In this document: in pieces, positions 44,711 to 52,311 of the stretch
How positions within the stretch are numbered: position 1 is the stretch's first letter
How the letters are laid out: every line of letters starts with the position of its first letter
Assembly: GCA_964610505.1 (NCBI GenBank)
Contig: CAZSXU010000013.1
Coordinates: forward strand, 1-64,000
Direction: 5' to 3'
DNA from: CAZSXU01 sp964610505
GTDB lineage: Bacteria; Arandabacterota; Arandabacteria; JAGLYR01
Length of the DNA stretch: 64,000 nt
Position numbers and translations under genes: made by a program
Notes under the pieces: model-generated
The model's input: only the letters and a program-made list of their open reading frames with translations
Databases searched by the model: none
What the model was told of the DNA's origin: nothing

Positions 44711-45885
44711 CGCCACTCCACAAGCCGGGCTCGAGTCAGGGAGTTCTCGCCGAACGTGTCCCGAACTCGATCGAGTGCTTCCAGTAAGTCTCGATGCCTG
44801 CGATCCTCGATGAACATCAAAGATTGCGGGCGCTCGTTCGATCGAACCAGATTCGATACACTGACCCCGAGAAGCCGTATGTGATCTCCCCTCCAGTTTC
44901 TGCGGAACAATGCCCTGACCGTGCCGAAGATCGTGCGCTCTTCATCGGTGAAGAGCCCCAGGATTCGCTGCCGCGTGAAGGTTCGAAAGTCGGAATACCG
45001 GACCTTGAGAGTCACGGTTCTTGCCAGAACCCCATGGGACCGAAGTCGTCGGGCCACTTGATCGCTCAACCGAAGAAGCACGGACTCCAGACGATCCGGA
45101 TCCCCCTCGTCTCTTGTGAGCGTGTGTTCGTGGCCCATGGATTTTGTCTCGATTCCCCGATGGTAGGGAATCACCGGAGTGTCGTCGATCCCGTTGGCGG
45201 CATGATGCAACCGCTCGCCCTCCACACCAAAGGTCCGAACAAGAAGAGGTTCGGGGCACACGGAAAGATCTGCAACTGTACGAATGCCCATGTGGTTCAG
45301 ACGGCTCTCTGTCTTCTTACCCACGCCCCAGAGCTTCGAAACCGGTTGGGGGCCGAAGAGTATCAGGAACTTCTCGGCGGGAACGTAGGCAAGCCCGTCG
45401 GGTTTATTGACCGACGAAGCCATCTTCGCCACCAGTTTGTTCGGACCGATCCCCACGGAACACGTAAGGCCGATTCGAGATTCGACTCTTTCCTTGATTC
45501 TACGCCCGATTTCCCCGGGGGAGGAATTTCCGACTCCACCCGTCAAATCGAGGAACGCTTCATCAATACTGAAGGGCTCCACTCGATCCGTGAACTCTTT
45601 GAGGAGATTCAGAATGCGGACCGACGTGTAGACGTATTTCTCCGGGTCGCCACGAAGGAAGATCCCCCGAGGACAGAGTCTCTTCGCCTGGGAAATGGGC
45701 ATCCCGGAATGAAGCCCGTATTCCCGGGCTTCGTAGGAGGCGGTAGAAACTACGGATCTTTCATTTGGATTACCACATATAACTACCGGCAATCCTGCCA
45801 GTCGAGGGTCGGCCAGCACCTCAACCGAGGCAAAGAAAGCATCCATATCGATATGTATGATGGTATCAGGGTTGCCTAGGCTCAC
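44707..45885 (-). CDS. dinB: DNA polymerase IV (Y-family)
   Basis: 392 residues from a GTG that overlaps the lexA stop as GTGA. Pol IV copies past damaged template bases. Catalytic residues are visible: Asp13 and Phe17-Phe18 in IIHIDMDAFFASVE, SYEAREYGLHSGMP, and the SIDEAFLDLT acidic pair. A helix-hairpin-helix (VSKLWGVGKKTESRLNHMGI) and the little-finger domain follow (ARTVTLKVRYSDFRTFTRQ). No beta-clamp motif QL[S/D]LF is obvious at the C-terminus (it ends ENSLTRARLVEWR), so clamp binding may differ. Second gene of the lexA operon and so expected to be SOS-induced. Confidence 0.95.
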   Translation of the reverse strand: MSLGNPDTIIHIDMDAFFASVEVLADPRLAGLPVVICGNPNERSVVSTASYEAREYGLHSGMPISQAKRLCPRGIFLRGDPEKYVYTSVRILNLLKEFTDRVEPFSIDEAFLDLTGGVGNSSPGEIGRRIKERVESRIGLTCSVGIGPNKLVAKMASSVNKPDGLAYVPAEKFLILFGPQPVSKLWGVGKKTESRLNHMGIRTVADLSVCPEPLLVRTFGVEGERLHHAANGIDDTPVIPYHRGIETKSMGHEHTLTRDEGDPDRLESVLLRLSDQVARRLRSHGVLARTVTLKVRYSDFRTFTRQRILGLFTDEERTIFGTVRALFRRNWRGDHIRLLGVSVSNLVRSNERPQSLMFIEDRRHRDLLEALDRVRDTFGENSLTRARLVEWR

Positions 45886-46508
45886 ATCTTCTCCCGAATC
45901 ATGCCGATGACAACACCTAAGATTCTGAATTCATTGACGTCTCGATCTATTACAATATCGTTATATTGTTGATTCTCGGCTTTGAGGATGACGTGATCAT
46001 CCCGGGGAAGATACCGCTTGACCGTGGCATTCTCCCCGATGAGAGCGACGACGATGTCTCCGGAACGGGCCGTTCCCTGGGGACGGACAATCGCGACGTC
46101 GCCCTCCAGGATCCCCGCGTCTCTCATGCTGTCCCCGCGCACTCTGAGTCCAAAGGTACCCGAACGGGCAACCTTGGCGTCCAGCTCGAGGACGTCCTCA
46201 ATGTTTTCATCCGCAAACAGGGGCACACCCGCCGCTACACGACCCAGGACGGGGAACCGAACCCGACCCTCATCCCGGCCCATTCGTTGCCCCGTATCCG
46301 TCAGCTGGATTCCTCTGGACACCCGGCCCTGACGGTGAATCAACCCCTTCCGTTCCAGTATGGAAAGGTGGTACCGGACTCCGTTGGTGGAACGGATGCC
46401 GAACCTCTCTCCGATTTCCCGAAGAGAGGGTGGGCGGCCGTGCTCATCCAGACAAATACGGACATAATGAAGGATGGAACGCTGAAGCTCGGACAGATAT
46501 TTCCCCAC
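45882..46508 (-). CDS. lexA: SOS repressor LexA
   Basis: 208 residues from the GTG at 46508. I choose this start because GGAGGG stands seven bases upstream, the length is typical, and the upstream extension would run through the promoter. The winged HTH is at about 5-65 (GRPPSLREIGERFGIRSTNG, VRYHLSILERKGLIHR). Cleavage site Ala93-Gly94 (RVAAGVP), catalytic Ser127 (RGDSMRDAGI) and Lys164 (ATVKRY) are present, so RecA-stimulated self-cleavage should work. It heads the operon lexA-dinB-mrfA-mrfB, with overlaps at every junction, under a promoter holding its own operator. Confidence 0.96.
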   Translation of the reverse strand: MGKYLSELQRSILHYVRICLDEHGRPPSLREIGERFGIRSTNGVRYHLSILERKGLIHRQGRVSRGIQLTDTGQRMGRDEGRVRFPVLGRVAAGVPLFADENIEDVLELDAKVARSGTFGLRVRGDSMRDAGILEGDVAIVRPQGTARSGDIVVALIGENATVKRYLPRDDHVILKAENQQYNDIVIDRDVNEFRILGVVIGMIREKM

Positions 46509-46533
46509 GGCGGATCCCTCCATTCCCTCGCAA

Positions 46534-46562
46534 AGGGTACTGCACATTTGTGCACCTGTCAA
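46534..46562 (-). promoter_or_regulatory. lexA operon promoter
   Basis: On the minus strand TTGACA (46562-46557), exactly 17 bases, TACCCT (46539-46534). Transcription should begin near 46527, about 20 bases before the lexA GTG. The operator fills the spacer, so repression by LexA would block RNA polymerase directly. Confidence 0.75.
46541..46554. promoter_or_regulatory. Candidate LexA box
   Basis: TGCACA-AA-TGTGCA (minus-strand reading), a 6-bp perfect inverted repeat centred between -35 and -10. It fits TGCNC-N4-GTGCA, which I recall as the box of Fibrobacter succinogenes LexA, and does not fit the E. coli, Gram-positive or alphaproteobacterial boxes. Confidence 0.75.
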
Positions 46563-46741
46563 CCAAAATCGTCGATCCCGTTGAACGGCAATAGGTTGGC
46601 CGGATTTCCCTTCGAATCGAGCCAGCGGCGTCCGATTCCAAGGCAGCCTGTGCGACTCAAGCTACCCCGGATGCGGACCGATACATACATGGGTATTGCT
46701 GCGTTTCTTGTCGTTCTTTTCCCCGTGCCGGAGGGCTTTTC

Positions 46742-48058
46742 GTGACCGGCGGAAAACACAGAGAGCCGACCCCGCCCGCCGTCCTCCTCCCCAGCGACCT
46801 GGAGCATGTTCGCCTGCTCATTCGCTGGGCCGTGGTGGCCGTGGTCTTCGGTGTGATTTCCGGATGTGTCGTGCATGGGATTCGCGAGTTGCTTCTTCTG
46901 TTCGTATCCCTGCGTGAGCTCTCCCCCGGACCTCTTTTCTTCACCCTTCCGGCGATCGGCGCGGCCATCAACGGGTTCGCCGTCTACCCGTTGGACCGGG
47001 AAGCCCGCGGCGACGGCGTGTATACCTATATCAAGGTTGCGGGCAATACCAGAGAGCAACTCGGGATCCGCTTCGTGCTCCTCAAGACCCTGGCCACGCT
47101 GGCTACGATTGGTTCGGGAGCCCGGGGCGGGCTTGTGGGACCCCTCGTGGCGATCCATGCCGGCATCGGCGTGACTCTTGCCCGGCGGTTTCCCTTCTTC
47201 GCACGCTTCGTCAGTGAGGGCCAGATGAATCTCCGGCCCTCCGCCGTCTGCGGCGCGGCCGGTGCGGTGGGGGCTCTGCTTCTCGCCCCGCTGGGGGGTG
47301 GCGTGTTTGCCGTCGAGATCCTTTTCGGCGGAGCTCTGGCCTATGCGGCTCTCTTCCCCGCCATCCTCACCAGTACGACGGCCTGTTTCGTGAGTGCCGC
47401 CCTTCGGGGCGCGTTTCCGCGGACAATCTGGACGCGACCGGAATTCTCGATGTCTCCCAATGGGGAGCTGCTGATTTTGGTCCTCGCGGCCTCGGTGATC
47501 GCGGGAGTCGTCGGCATCCTGTTCGTCTTTCTCAACAAGCGACTGCCGCACTTTCTCGAGAAGAGAGCGGTCCCCCACGGCTTGCGGCCCGTGATCGGGG
47601 CGGTCCTCGCCACCGCTCTCGCGCTGACCATCGGAAAGGAGGTATTCTACACGGGTACCGATCTATTCGCCGCCGAGATTCCGCTGCTGCTTGAGACTCC
47701 GGGAGCGCTGCCGGTCCTGTCGCTCTTCGTCCTGATGGTGGGCATCGCGCTGGCCGTGGGTTTCGTGGTCGGCGGCAGCGGCTCGGGAGGTCTCACCATG
47801 CCGGCCATGACCCTCGGTGTTCTTTCCGGCGCCCTCGTGGCCGGGATCTTCTCCGTTCCGCCCGCCGAGTCTTTGCCTCTTCTCGTGGCGGGAATGACCG
47901 CCTGCCTGGCTTCCAGTCTCAACGTCCCGATCGCCGCCGCCGTGATCAGTCTCGAAGTCTTCGGGGCCGGCACGGCCTACGCCGCTGTTCTGGGAAGTGT
48001 GATCGGATACCAGATGGGGCGGGGGCATCTCATGTATCGGTACCTGAAGAGGCCCTGA
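46742..48058 (+). CDS. ClC-family chloride channel/transporter, gating glutamate absent
   Basis: 438 residues starting at GTG, with about ten to eleven hydrophobic helices. ClC proteins move chloride or fluoride as channels or as proton exchangers. Recognisable elements are the helix-loop IGSGARGGLVGPLVAIHAGIG, AGAVGALLLAPLGGGVFAVEI, and VGGSGSGGLTMPAMTLGVLSG (third filter loop). The usual GREGP reads GLVGP here, so Val132 replaces the gating/proton glutamate, and the first filter loop GSGIP reads GDGVY. No cytoplasmic CBS pair. Divergent from lexA; unrelated to the SOS operon by function. Likely a passive channel or one with altered selectivity (inference). Confidence 0.85.
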   Translation: MTGGKHREPTPPAVLLPSDLEHVRLLIRWAVVAVVFGVISGCVVHGIRELLLLFVSLRELSPGPLFFTLPAIGAAINGFAVYPLDREARGDGVYTYIKVAGNTREQLGIRFVLLKTLATLATIGSGARGGLVGPLVAIHAGIGVTLARRFPFFARFVSEGQMNLRPSAVCGAAGAVGALLLAPLGGGVFAVEILFGGALAYAALFPAILTSTTACFVSAALRGAFPRTIWTRPEFSMSPNGELLILVLAASVIAGVVGILFVFLNKRLPHFLEKRAVPHGLRPVIGAVLATALALTIGKEVFYTGTDLFAAEIPLLLETPGALPVLSLFVLMVGIALAVGFVVGGSGSGGLTMPAMTLGVLSGALVAGIFSVPPAESLPLLVAGMTACLASSLNVPIAAAVISLEVFGAGTAYAAVLGSVIGYQMGRGHLMYRYLKRP

Positions 48059-48293
48059 ATCGAGAATCGGAAATCGTGAGTCATTCTCGGAGAGGAGCAT
48101 CGCGGAGAAGTCACCGCCCACGTGCACGCCACTACCATCCCTCGACGGGCTCAGGATGCGCGGAAGGGGTTCCGCTCGTGGGTCTTCCATGATGCCGGCC
48201 ACCACGGGGACTTCCGCTCCCTGTGTTCCCCGTGGCGAAAGTCCTTGGTCCTTGAGTTGCTCTTCCACTATGCTCGGCAGAGAGGAGCAGCTA

Positions 48294-49061
48294 ATGATCA
48301 TCGCCAGCTTCAACGTCAATGGAATTCGAGCCCGGATGGACATCGTCCTCGACTGGATCGACAGAGAGAAACCCTCGATTCTCTGCCTTCAGGAGACCAA
48401 GGTCCAAGACAAGGACTTCCCGTCACAACCGTTCACGGACCGATCTCATTCGGTCACCTTCTGGGGCCAGAAAGCCTACAACGGGGTGGCCATCGTGAGC
48501 CGAACGGAACCCGAAGACATTCGCATCGGCCTCGGCGACGGCCAGGATCCGGAGGAAGCAAGACTGATCACCGCGAAGATCGAAGGGGTCTGGGTCGTCA
48601 ACACCTACGTTCCCCAGGGAACCGACGTGGCGCATCCTCGATTTCGCACCAAGCTGGAGTGGTTCGAGCGACTGAAGAAGTACTTCCGCAAGCATTTCAA
48701 GCCCGCGGATCCCGTCGTCTGGGCCGGTGATCTCAACGTAGCGCCCGAGGACAAGGACGTCTACGACCCCAAGAGACTCGCCGGAAACGTTTGTTTCCAT
48801 CCGGAGGAGAAGGCGGCCCTGGCCGATGTCATGTCCTGGGGATTTGTCGACGTGTTTCGCAAACACGAACCCGGAGAGAAACAGTTCAGCTTCTTCGACT
48901 ACCGCATGCCCAAGGCCCTCGAGAGGAACCTCGGTTGGCGCTTGGATCACATCCTGGCGACCGGCGCCATCGCCGCCGCATCCAAGAGGGCGTGGATCGA
49001 CAGGGCTCCCCGCATGCTCCCGAGGCCATCGGATCACACACCGGTCATTGTTGAGTTCTGA
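48294..49061 (+). CDS. xth: Exodeoxyribonuclease III / AP endonuclease
   Basis: 255 residues from the ATG at 48294 (AGAGGAG upstream). Exonuclease III cuts 5' to abasic sites and trims 3' ends in base excision repair. Motifs: SFNVNGIRARMD (Asn), CLQETKVQD with metal ligand Glu34, NTYVPQGT, GDLNVAPEDKDVYDP (Asp/Asn pair), LGWRLDHILAT and C-terminal PSDHTPVIVEF with the catalytic His. Length is normal. It stands alone downstream of the ClC gene, followed by word-like low-complexity DNA. It is close to the SOS operon, though no LexA box was seen upstream. Confidence 0.95.
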   Translation: MIIASFNVNGIRARMDIVLDWIDREKPSILCLQETKVQDKDFPSQPFTDRSHSVTFWGQKAYNGVAIVSRTEPEDIRIGLGDGQDPEEARLITAKIEGVWVVNTYVPQGTDVAHPRFRTKLEWFERLKKYFRKHFKPADPVVWAGDLNVAPEDKDVYDPKRLAGNVCFHPEEKAALADVMSWGFVDVFRKHEPGEKQFSFFDYRMPKALERNLGWRLDHILATGAIAAASKRAWIDRAPRMLPRPSDHTPVIVEF

Positions 49062-49414
49062 GTTCTGGGTTCTCAGTTCTGAGTGGCCACATGTATTGTC
49101 AATTGACCACAGCGTGAAGGGGAACTCTGGTCGGCAAGGAGGATGGTGATTCGCTCCGGCGAACCCTCCCCGCGGCCGGCCCGGTGGTGTGCCAAGAGTT
49201 CAGTGTTGAAAGTCGAAGTGCCCAATGGGCACGTACCATGGGCGAGGCACAAGGGGCTGGGAACACGTCGTTTTGAGTGGCGAGATTAGGTTGCGCCTTG
49301 ATCGCGCGTGTGCACTGTGAGCTTCAGCCACAACCCGGATCGGCGCGCTACTGCCACGCCCCGAATCCTCCGAACTGGATTAGCAACCACGAAAGAAGCT
49401 ACACTGTTCCGCTT
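49062..49414. other. Gene-free stretch after exonuclease III
   Basis: It begins with TTCTGAGTTCTGGGTTCTCAG-type words directly after the stop. A GTCAATTGAC palindrome lies near 49098-49107. No gene, promoter or RNA is supported. Confidence 0.45.
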
Positions 49415-49446
49415 CGGGGGACGGCCACCTCCCTGGCCGTCCCCCG
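49415..49446. terminator. Strong stem-loop after the second C69 peptidase
   Basis: A perfect 13-bp stem CGGGGGACGGCCA/TGGCCGTCCCCCG with a six-base loop, five bases past the stop of the minus-strand peptidase gene. No T run follows on either strand. Confidence 0.6.
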
Positions 49447-49451
49447 AGGCC

Positions 49452-51062
49452 CTACCACTTCTCGTCATACTTCGTCCACAAGTGATCCCCGAGATCCCAG
49501 TAGGCCTCGACGATCTCATTGCAGAACGCGTTGGTGTACTCGGTCAGATACTTTTTGGCCCTTTTCTCGCTGCGTCCATGAAGCTTGAGAGCCTCCGCCT
49601 CGATCTTCGGCTGATCTTCGAGGGCGCGAGTTTGAATGGGGCCCCAGACGTCCTTGCAGTCGTGCCGCATGTCGCCCCACCGCTGAGCGGCCAGGGTGCC
49701 CACGCGGTTGAAGGCCCAGTAAGCGGCCTCTCGAGTGAACCCGTTGTCTCGAGAAGGTGCTCTGTATGATTCGGGCAGCTTCGTCACGCCGCAGTACATC
49801 GGCGCGTAACAGCTCATCGCCGGATTGTCGTACTCCAGCCAGACGACCCCCCCGATCGGATCCGGCAGCCAGTCCCGGGATTGAGTGATCGTTCCGTACA
49901 TGCAGTACCAGCGCGCGATGGGACGCTCGCCCAGTTCGTTCCAGCCCCCGTTGATGTTGAACAGAGGGTTCATGTCATAGGGCATGAATGGATTGGCCAG
50001 AGGACTCTTGACCACCCGCCCACTGTCGTCGGCCACCGTGATGAACTTGGTCATGTCGTACGGCGTTCCCTCGAACGTATCCCGAAAGATCATCATGAGC
50101 TGTTCCATGGTGACCAGGGTGTCCGGTTTTACGGAGAAGGGATAGTTCTCGTCATTGGCATGGAGTCCGAGAGACGGGGCCAAAAGATCGAAGACCCTCC
50201 ACTCCCGCCGCCGGGCCGCGAAGCTGGTCCGCCCCTCCGGATCATACGCGTAGCAGAACTCGAAAGGCTTACCGCTCTCTTGGTCCCACCAGCCGTTCTC
50301 CTCCGCAACCGAGAAGATGTTCCCCGACGCCATGAAGGTATCCGGGTCGGAGAGATCGATTTCCCGAATCCGGCTGCCGTTGGCGGCGACCCCTACGTGG
50401 TCGTCCGGAATCCGCTGCGCGCACCAGATGGATCCGACTTTGTCTTTGCCGCATCCCGTGATCTCGAAATGCCAGACCTCGCGGGTGTCCGCAAGGGTAA
50501 GGCATTCCCCCTCGTCGATCCATCCGTACTTCGTTGTCAACTCGCCGGCCAGGCGGATCGCGTCCCGCGCCGTGGTGCACCGCTCCAGCATCAGCTGGCA
50601 GAGCTGCTGGCAATCAATGTAGCCGCTGTCGCTCTTGAGCTCCTCGCGACCGCCGAAGGTGGATTCCCCAATGGCCAATTGGTGCTCGTTCATACACGGG
50701 TAGGCCGTATTGATGAATCCATAGGTCTCGCGAACCTGCGGGATCTCCCCCGCAGGATCTCTTCCGTACTTGGGCATGGCCAGGGAATCAACCTCTGTCC
50801 GCTTTCGGCAGATCACCATTTCGCCCTGCCTGTGCTTCATTGGAGGCGTGATGTCGATCCAGGCGCGGGTCCGGTGACTGTCGCAGGTGTGCGAGGTGAT
50901 GACCGACCCGTCGGCCGAAGCCAGGCGGCCGACCAAGATGGAGGTACAACCATCCGGACGGCCGGCCACGTGATCGTCGGACATCTGCGCGTTCCCTTCG
51001 GCCGCCGGAACGGCCAGTCCCATCAGAACTGCGATCACAATGCACGCGCTTTTCAGGAACAT
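49452..51062 (-). CDS. Secreted C69-family dipeptidase-like Ntn hydrolase
   Basis: 536 residues from the ATG at 51062 (AAGGAGG five bases upstream), the only start in the repeat array that leads directly into a signal peptide (SACIVIAVLMGLAVPAAEGN). Cys39 in PDGCTSILVGRLASADGSVI is the predicted N-terminal nucleophile, here preceded by a short spacer after the signal. Further family motifs: NEHQLAIGESTFGGREE, ECLTLADTREVWHFEITG and GGVVWLEYDNPAMSCYAPMY. It resembles the 20471-22432 enzyme but lacks the TPR and beta-domain extension. Probably a periplasmic amide hydrolase. The open frame continues upstream through tandem copies and the N gap, but those copies repeat the ribosome site and start, so they are not a natural N-terminus. 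Confidence 0.88.
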   Translation of the reverse strand: MFLKSACIVIAVLMGLAVPAAEGNAQMSDDHVAGRPDGCTSILVGRLASADGSVITSHTCDSHRTRAWIDITPPMKHRQGEMVICRKRTEVDSLAMPKYGRDPAGEIPQVRETYGFINTAYPCMNEHQLAIGESTFGGREELKSDSGYIDCQQLCQLMLERCTTARDAIRLAGELTTKYGWIDEGECLTLADTREVWHFEITGCGKDKVGSIWCAQRIPDDHVGVAANGSRIREIDLSDPDTFMASGNIFSVAEENGWWDQESGKPFEFCYAYDPEGRTSFAARRREWRVFDLLAPSLGLHANDENYPFSVKPDTLVTMEQLMMIFRDTFEGTPYDMTKFITVADDSGRVVKSPLANPFMPYDMNPLFNINGGWNELGERPIARWYCMYGTITQSRDWLPDPIGGVVWLEYDNPAMSCYAPMYCGVTKLPESYRAPSRDNGFTREAAYWAFNRVGTLAAQRWGDMRHDCKDVWGPIQTRALEDQPKIEAEALKLHGRSEKRAKKYLTEYTNAFCNEIVEAYWDLGDHLWTKYDEKW

Positions 51063-51316
51063 ACGTCCTCCTTGCCAATCGACGATGCACGCGCTTTTCA
51101 AGAACATACGTCCTCCTTGCCAATCGACCATGCACGCGCTTTTCAGGAACATACATNNNNNNNNNNNNNNNNNNNNNNNNNNNNNNNNNNNNNNNNNNNN
51201 NNNNNNNNNNNNNNNNNNNNNNNNNNNNNNNNNNNNNNNNNNNNNNNNNNNNNNNNGAACATACGTCCTCCTTGCCAATCGACCATGCACGCGCTTTTCA
51301 GGAACATACATCCTCC
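51041..51316 (-). repeat. 45-bp tandem array duplicating ribosome site and start codon
   Basis: Units start at 51041, 51086 and 51131, then the gap, then one full and one partial copy to 51316. Each unit carries GGCAAGGAGGACGT-ATG-TTC plus about seven codons (MFLKSAC) and is 15 codons long, hence in frame. The outermost copy has ACAT where inner ones have ACGT, and the copy left of the gap also ends in ACAT. Confidence 0.95.
51157..51256. other. Scaffold gap of 100 N
   Basis: Exactly 100 N, the conventional placeholder for unknown length, inside the 45-bp array. Sequence on both sides is the same repeat, so the true gap could be zero or could be further copies. Confidence 0.99.
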
Positions 51317-51469
51317 TTCGGATCCAGGAATCCCTACGCCTTCACAGGCGCTTCCTCACCGAAGACTAGATCAGCATCTTCGGCCGATCAAGCAATTCCA
51401 CGCGTGTCGGTCCCGGGAAAGCCTGTACGGAAGGAGAGCCCCGCTCCAAGCACATGCTCATCCAGGCGA

Positions 51470-52273
51470 TCATTCTCCTGTGGACTCCTCTGCGAATGCT
51501 CCGGGTTCCGTTTGAAGCATCTGTTGCATCAGCCGGGCGTTCTTCGCCGCCTGTCCCGCGTGGCAGTTATTGAAGAACACGTAGATCTTCTTCGCCTTCT
51601 TCTCCAAATCCCGAATCTTGTCCACCCACTCATTCAGTTCCTTCTGATCATACAGGTAGTCGTACCGATCCCCACCACCGCGGCCCCACCAGTTCTTCGC
51701 GTTTCGACCGTGGAAACGAACGTAGCCGACATCCGTGGTCAACTTCGCGACGGGCGGGACAAGGCCCTGGATTCCGGGCTCATCGACCGAGCAGTACCCG
51801 AGGCCCTGTGCCTTCAGGAATGTGAAAACCTCGTCTCGAATCCACGAATCGTGCCGGAACTCCACGAAGAGAGGGTTCTCCGCAAGAGTTTCCTTGAGAA
51901 AAGCAAGATGCGCCCGGTTCTCCTGTGTATTCTTGAATCCCCAGGGAAACTGGAAAAGGACACCCGAGAATTTACCCGCGTCTTTCAGCGGCTCCAGCAC
52001 TTCCTCGAACTGCCGGTAGACCGACACGTCGCGCGAACCCCGGTGCGTCATTTCCTGATTGGCCTTGATGATGAATTCGAAACCGGGGGGCGTCTTCTGT
52101 TCCATTTTCCGGAGCACGACGGGATGGGGAATGCGATAGTAGGTGGAGTTGATCTCTACCGTATCGAAGTGCCGGGCGTAATGGTCGAGCATCGCTCCCT
52201 TGGGCGTTCCGGGCGGATAGAACTCTCCAACCCAATCGGCGAAACTGTACCCCGAAGTGCCGATGCGAATCAT
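51470..52273 (-). CDS. DUF72 (YecE-like) protein
   Basis: 267 residues. The N-terminus IRIGTSGYSFADWVGEFYPP and the following FDTVEINSTYYRIP, FEFIIKANQEMTH, FPWGFKNT, PLFVEFRHDSW and YVRFHGRN are diagnostic of DUF72, a TIM-barrel-like family of unknown activity. Length is normal and no export signal is seen. The gene follows hflX with about 38 bases between, so both may share a transcript. Nothing in the sequence suggests a substrate. Confidence 0.92.
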   Translation of the reverse strand: MIRIGTSGYSFADWVGEFYPPGTPKGAMLDHYARHFDTVEINSTYYRIPHPVVLRKMEQKTPPGFEFIIKANQEMTHRGSRDVSVYRQFEEVLEPLKDAGKFSGVLFQFPWGFKNTQENRAHLAFLKETLAENPLFVEFRHDSWIRDEVFTFLKAQGLGYCSVDEPGIQGLVPPVAKLTTDVGYVRFHGRNAKNWWGRGGGDRYDYLYDQKELNEWVDKIRDLEKKAKKIYVFFNNCHAGQAAKNARLMQQMLQTEPGAFAEESTGE

Positions 52274-52311
52274 CCCTTTGCCTCGCAGTCCCGTGTCGTT
52301 TTCGGCGCGCG

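Noticed and set aside
42365..44884. Very long open frame on the plus strand opposite mrfA
   Set aside because: It mirrors the coding frame of mrfA in GC-rich DNA, has no signal or domain, and the opposite protein is unmistakable.
46509..46562. LexA starting at 46562 with an 18-residue extension
   Set aside because: That start overlaps the -35 box and the operator; GTG at 46508 has a good ribosome site and gives a normal N-terminus.
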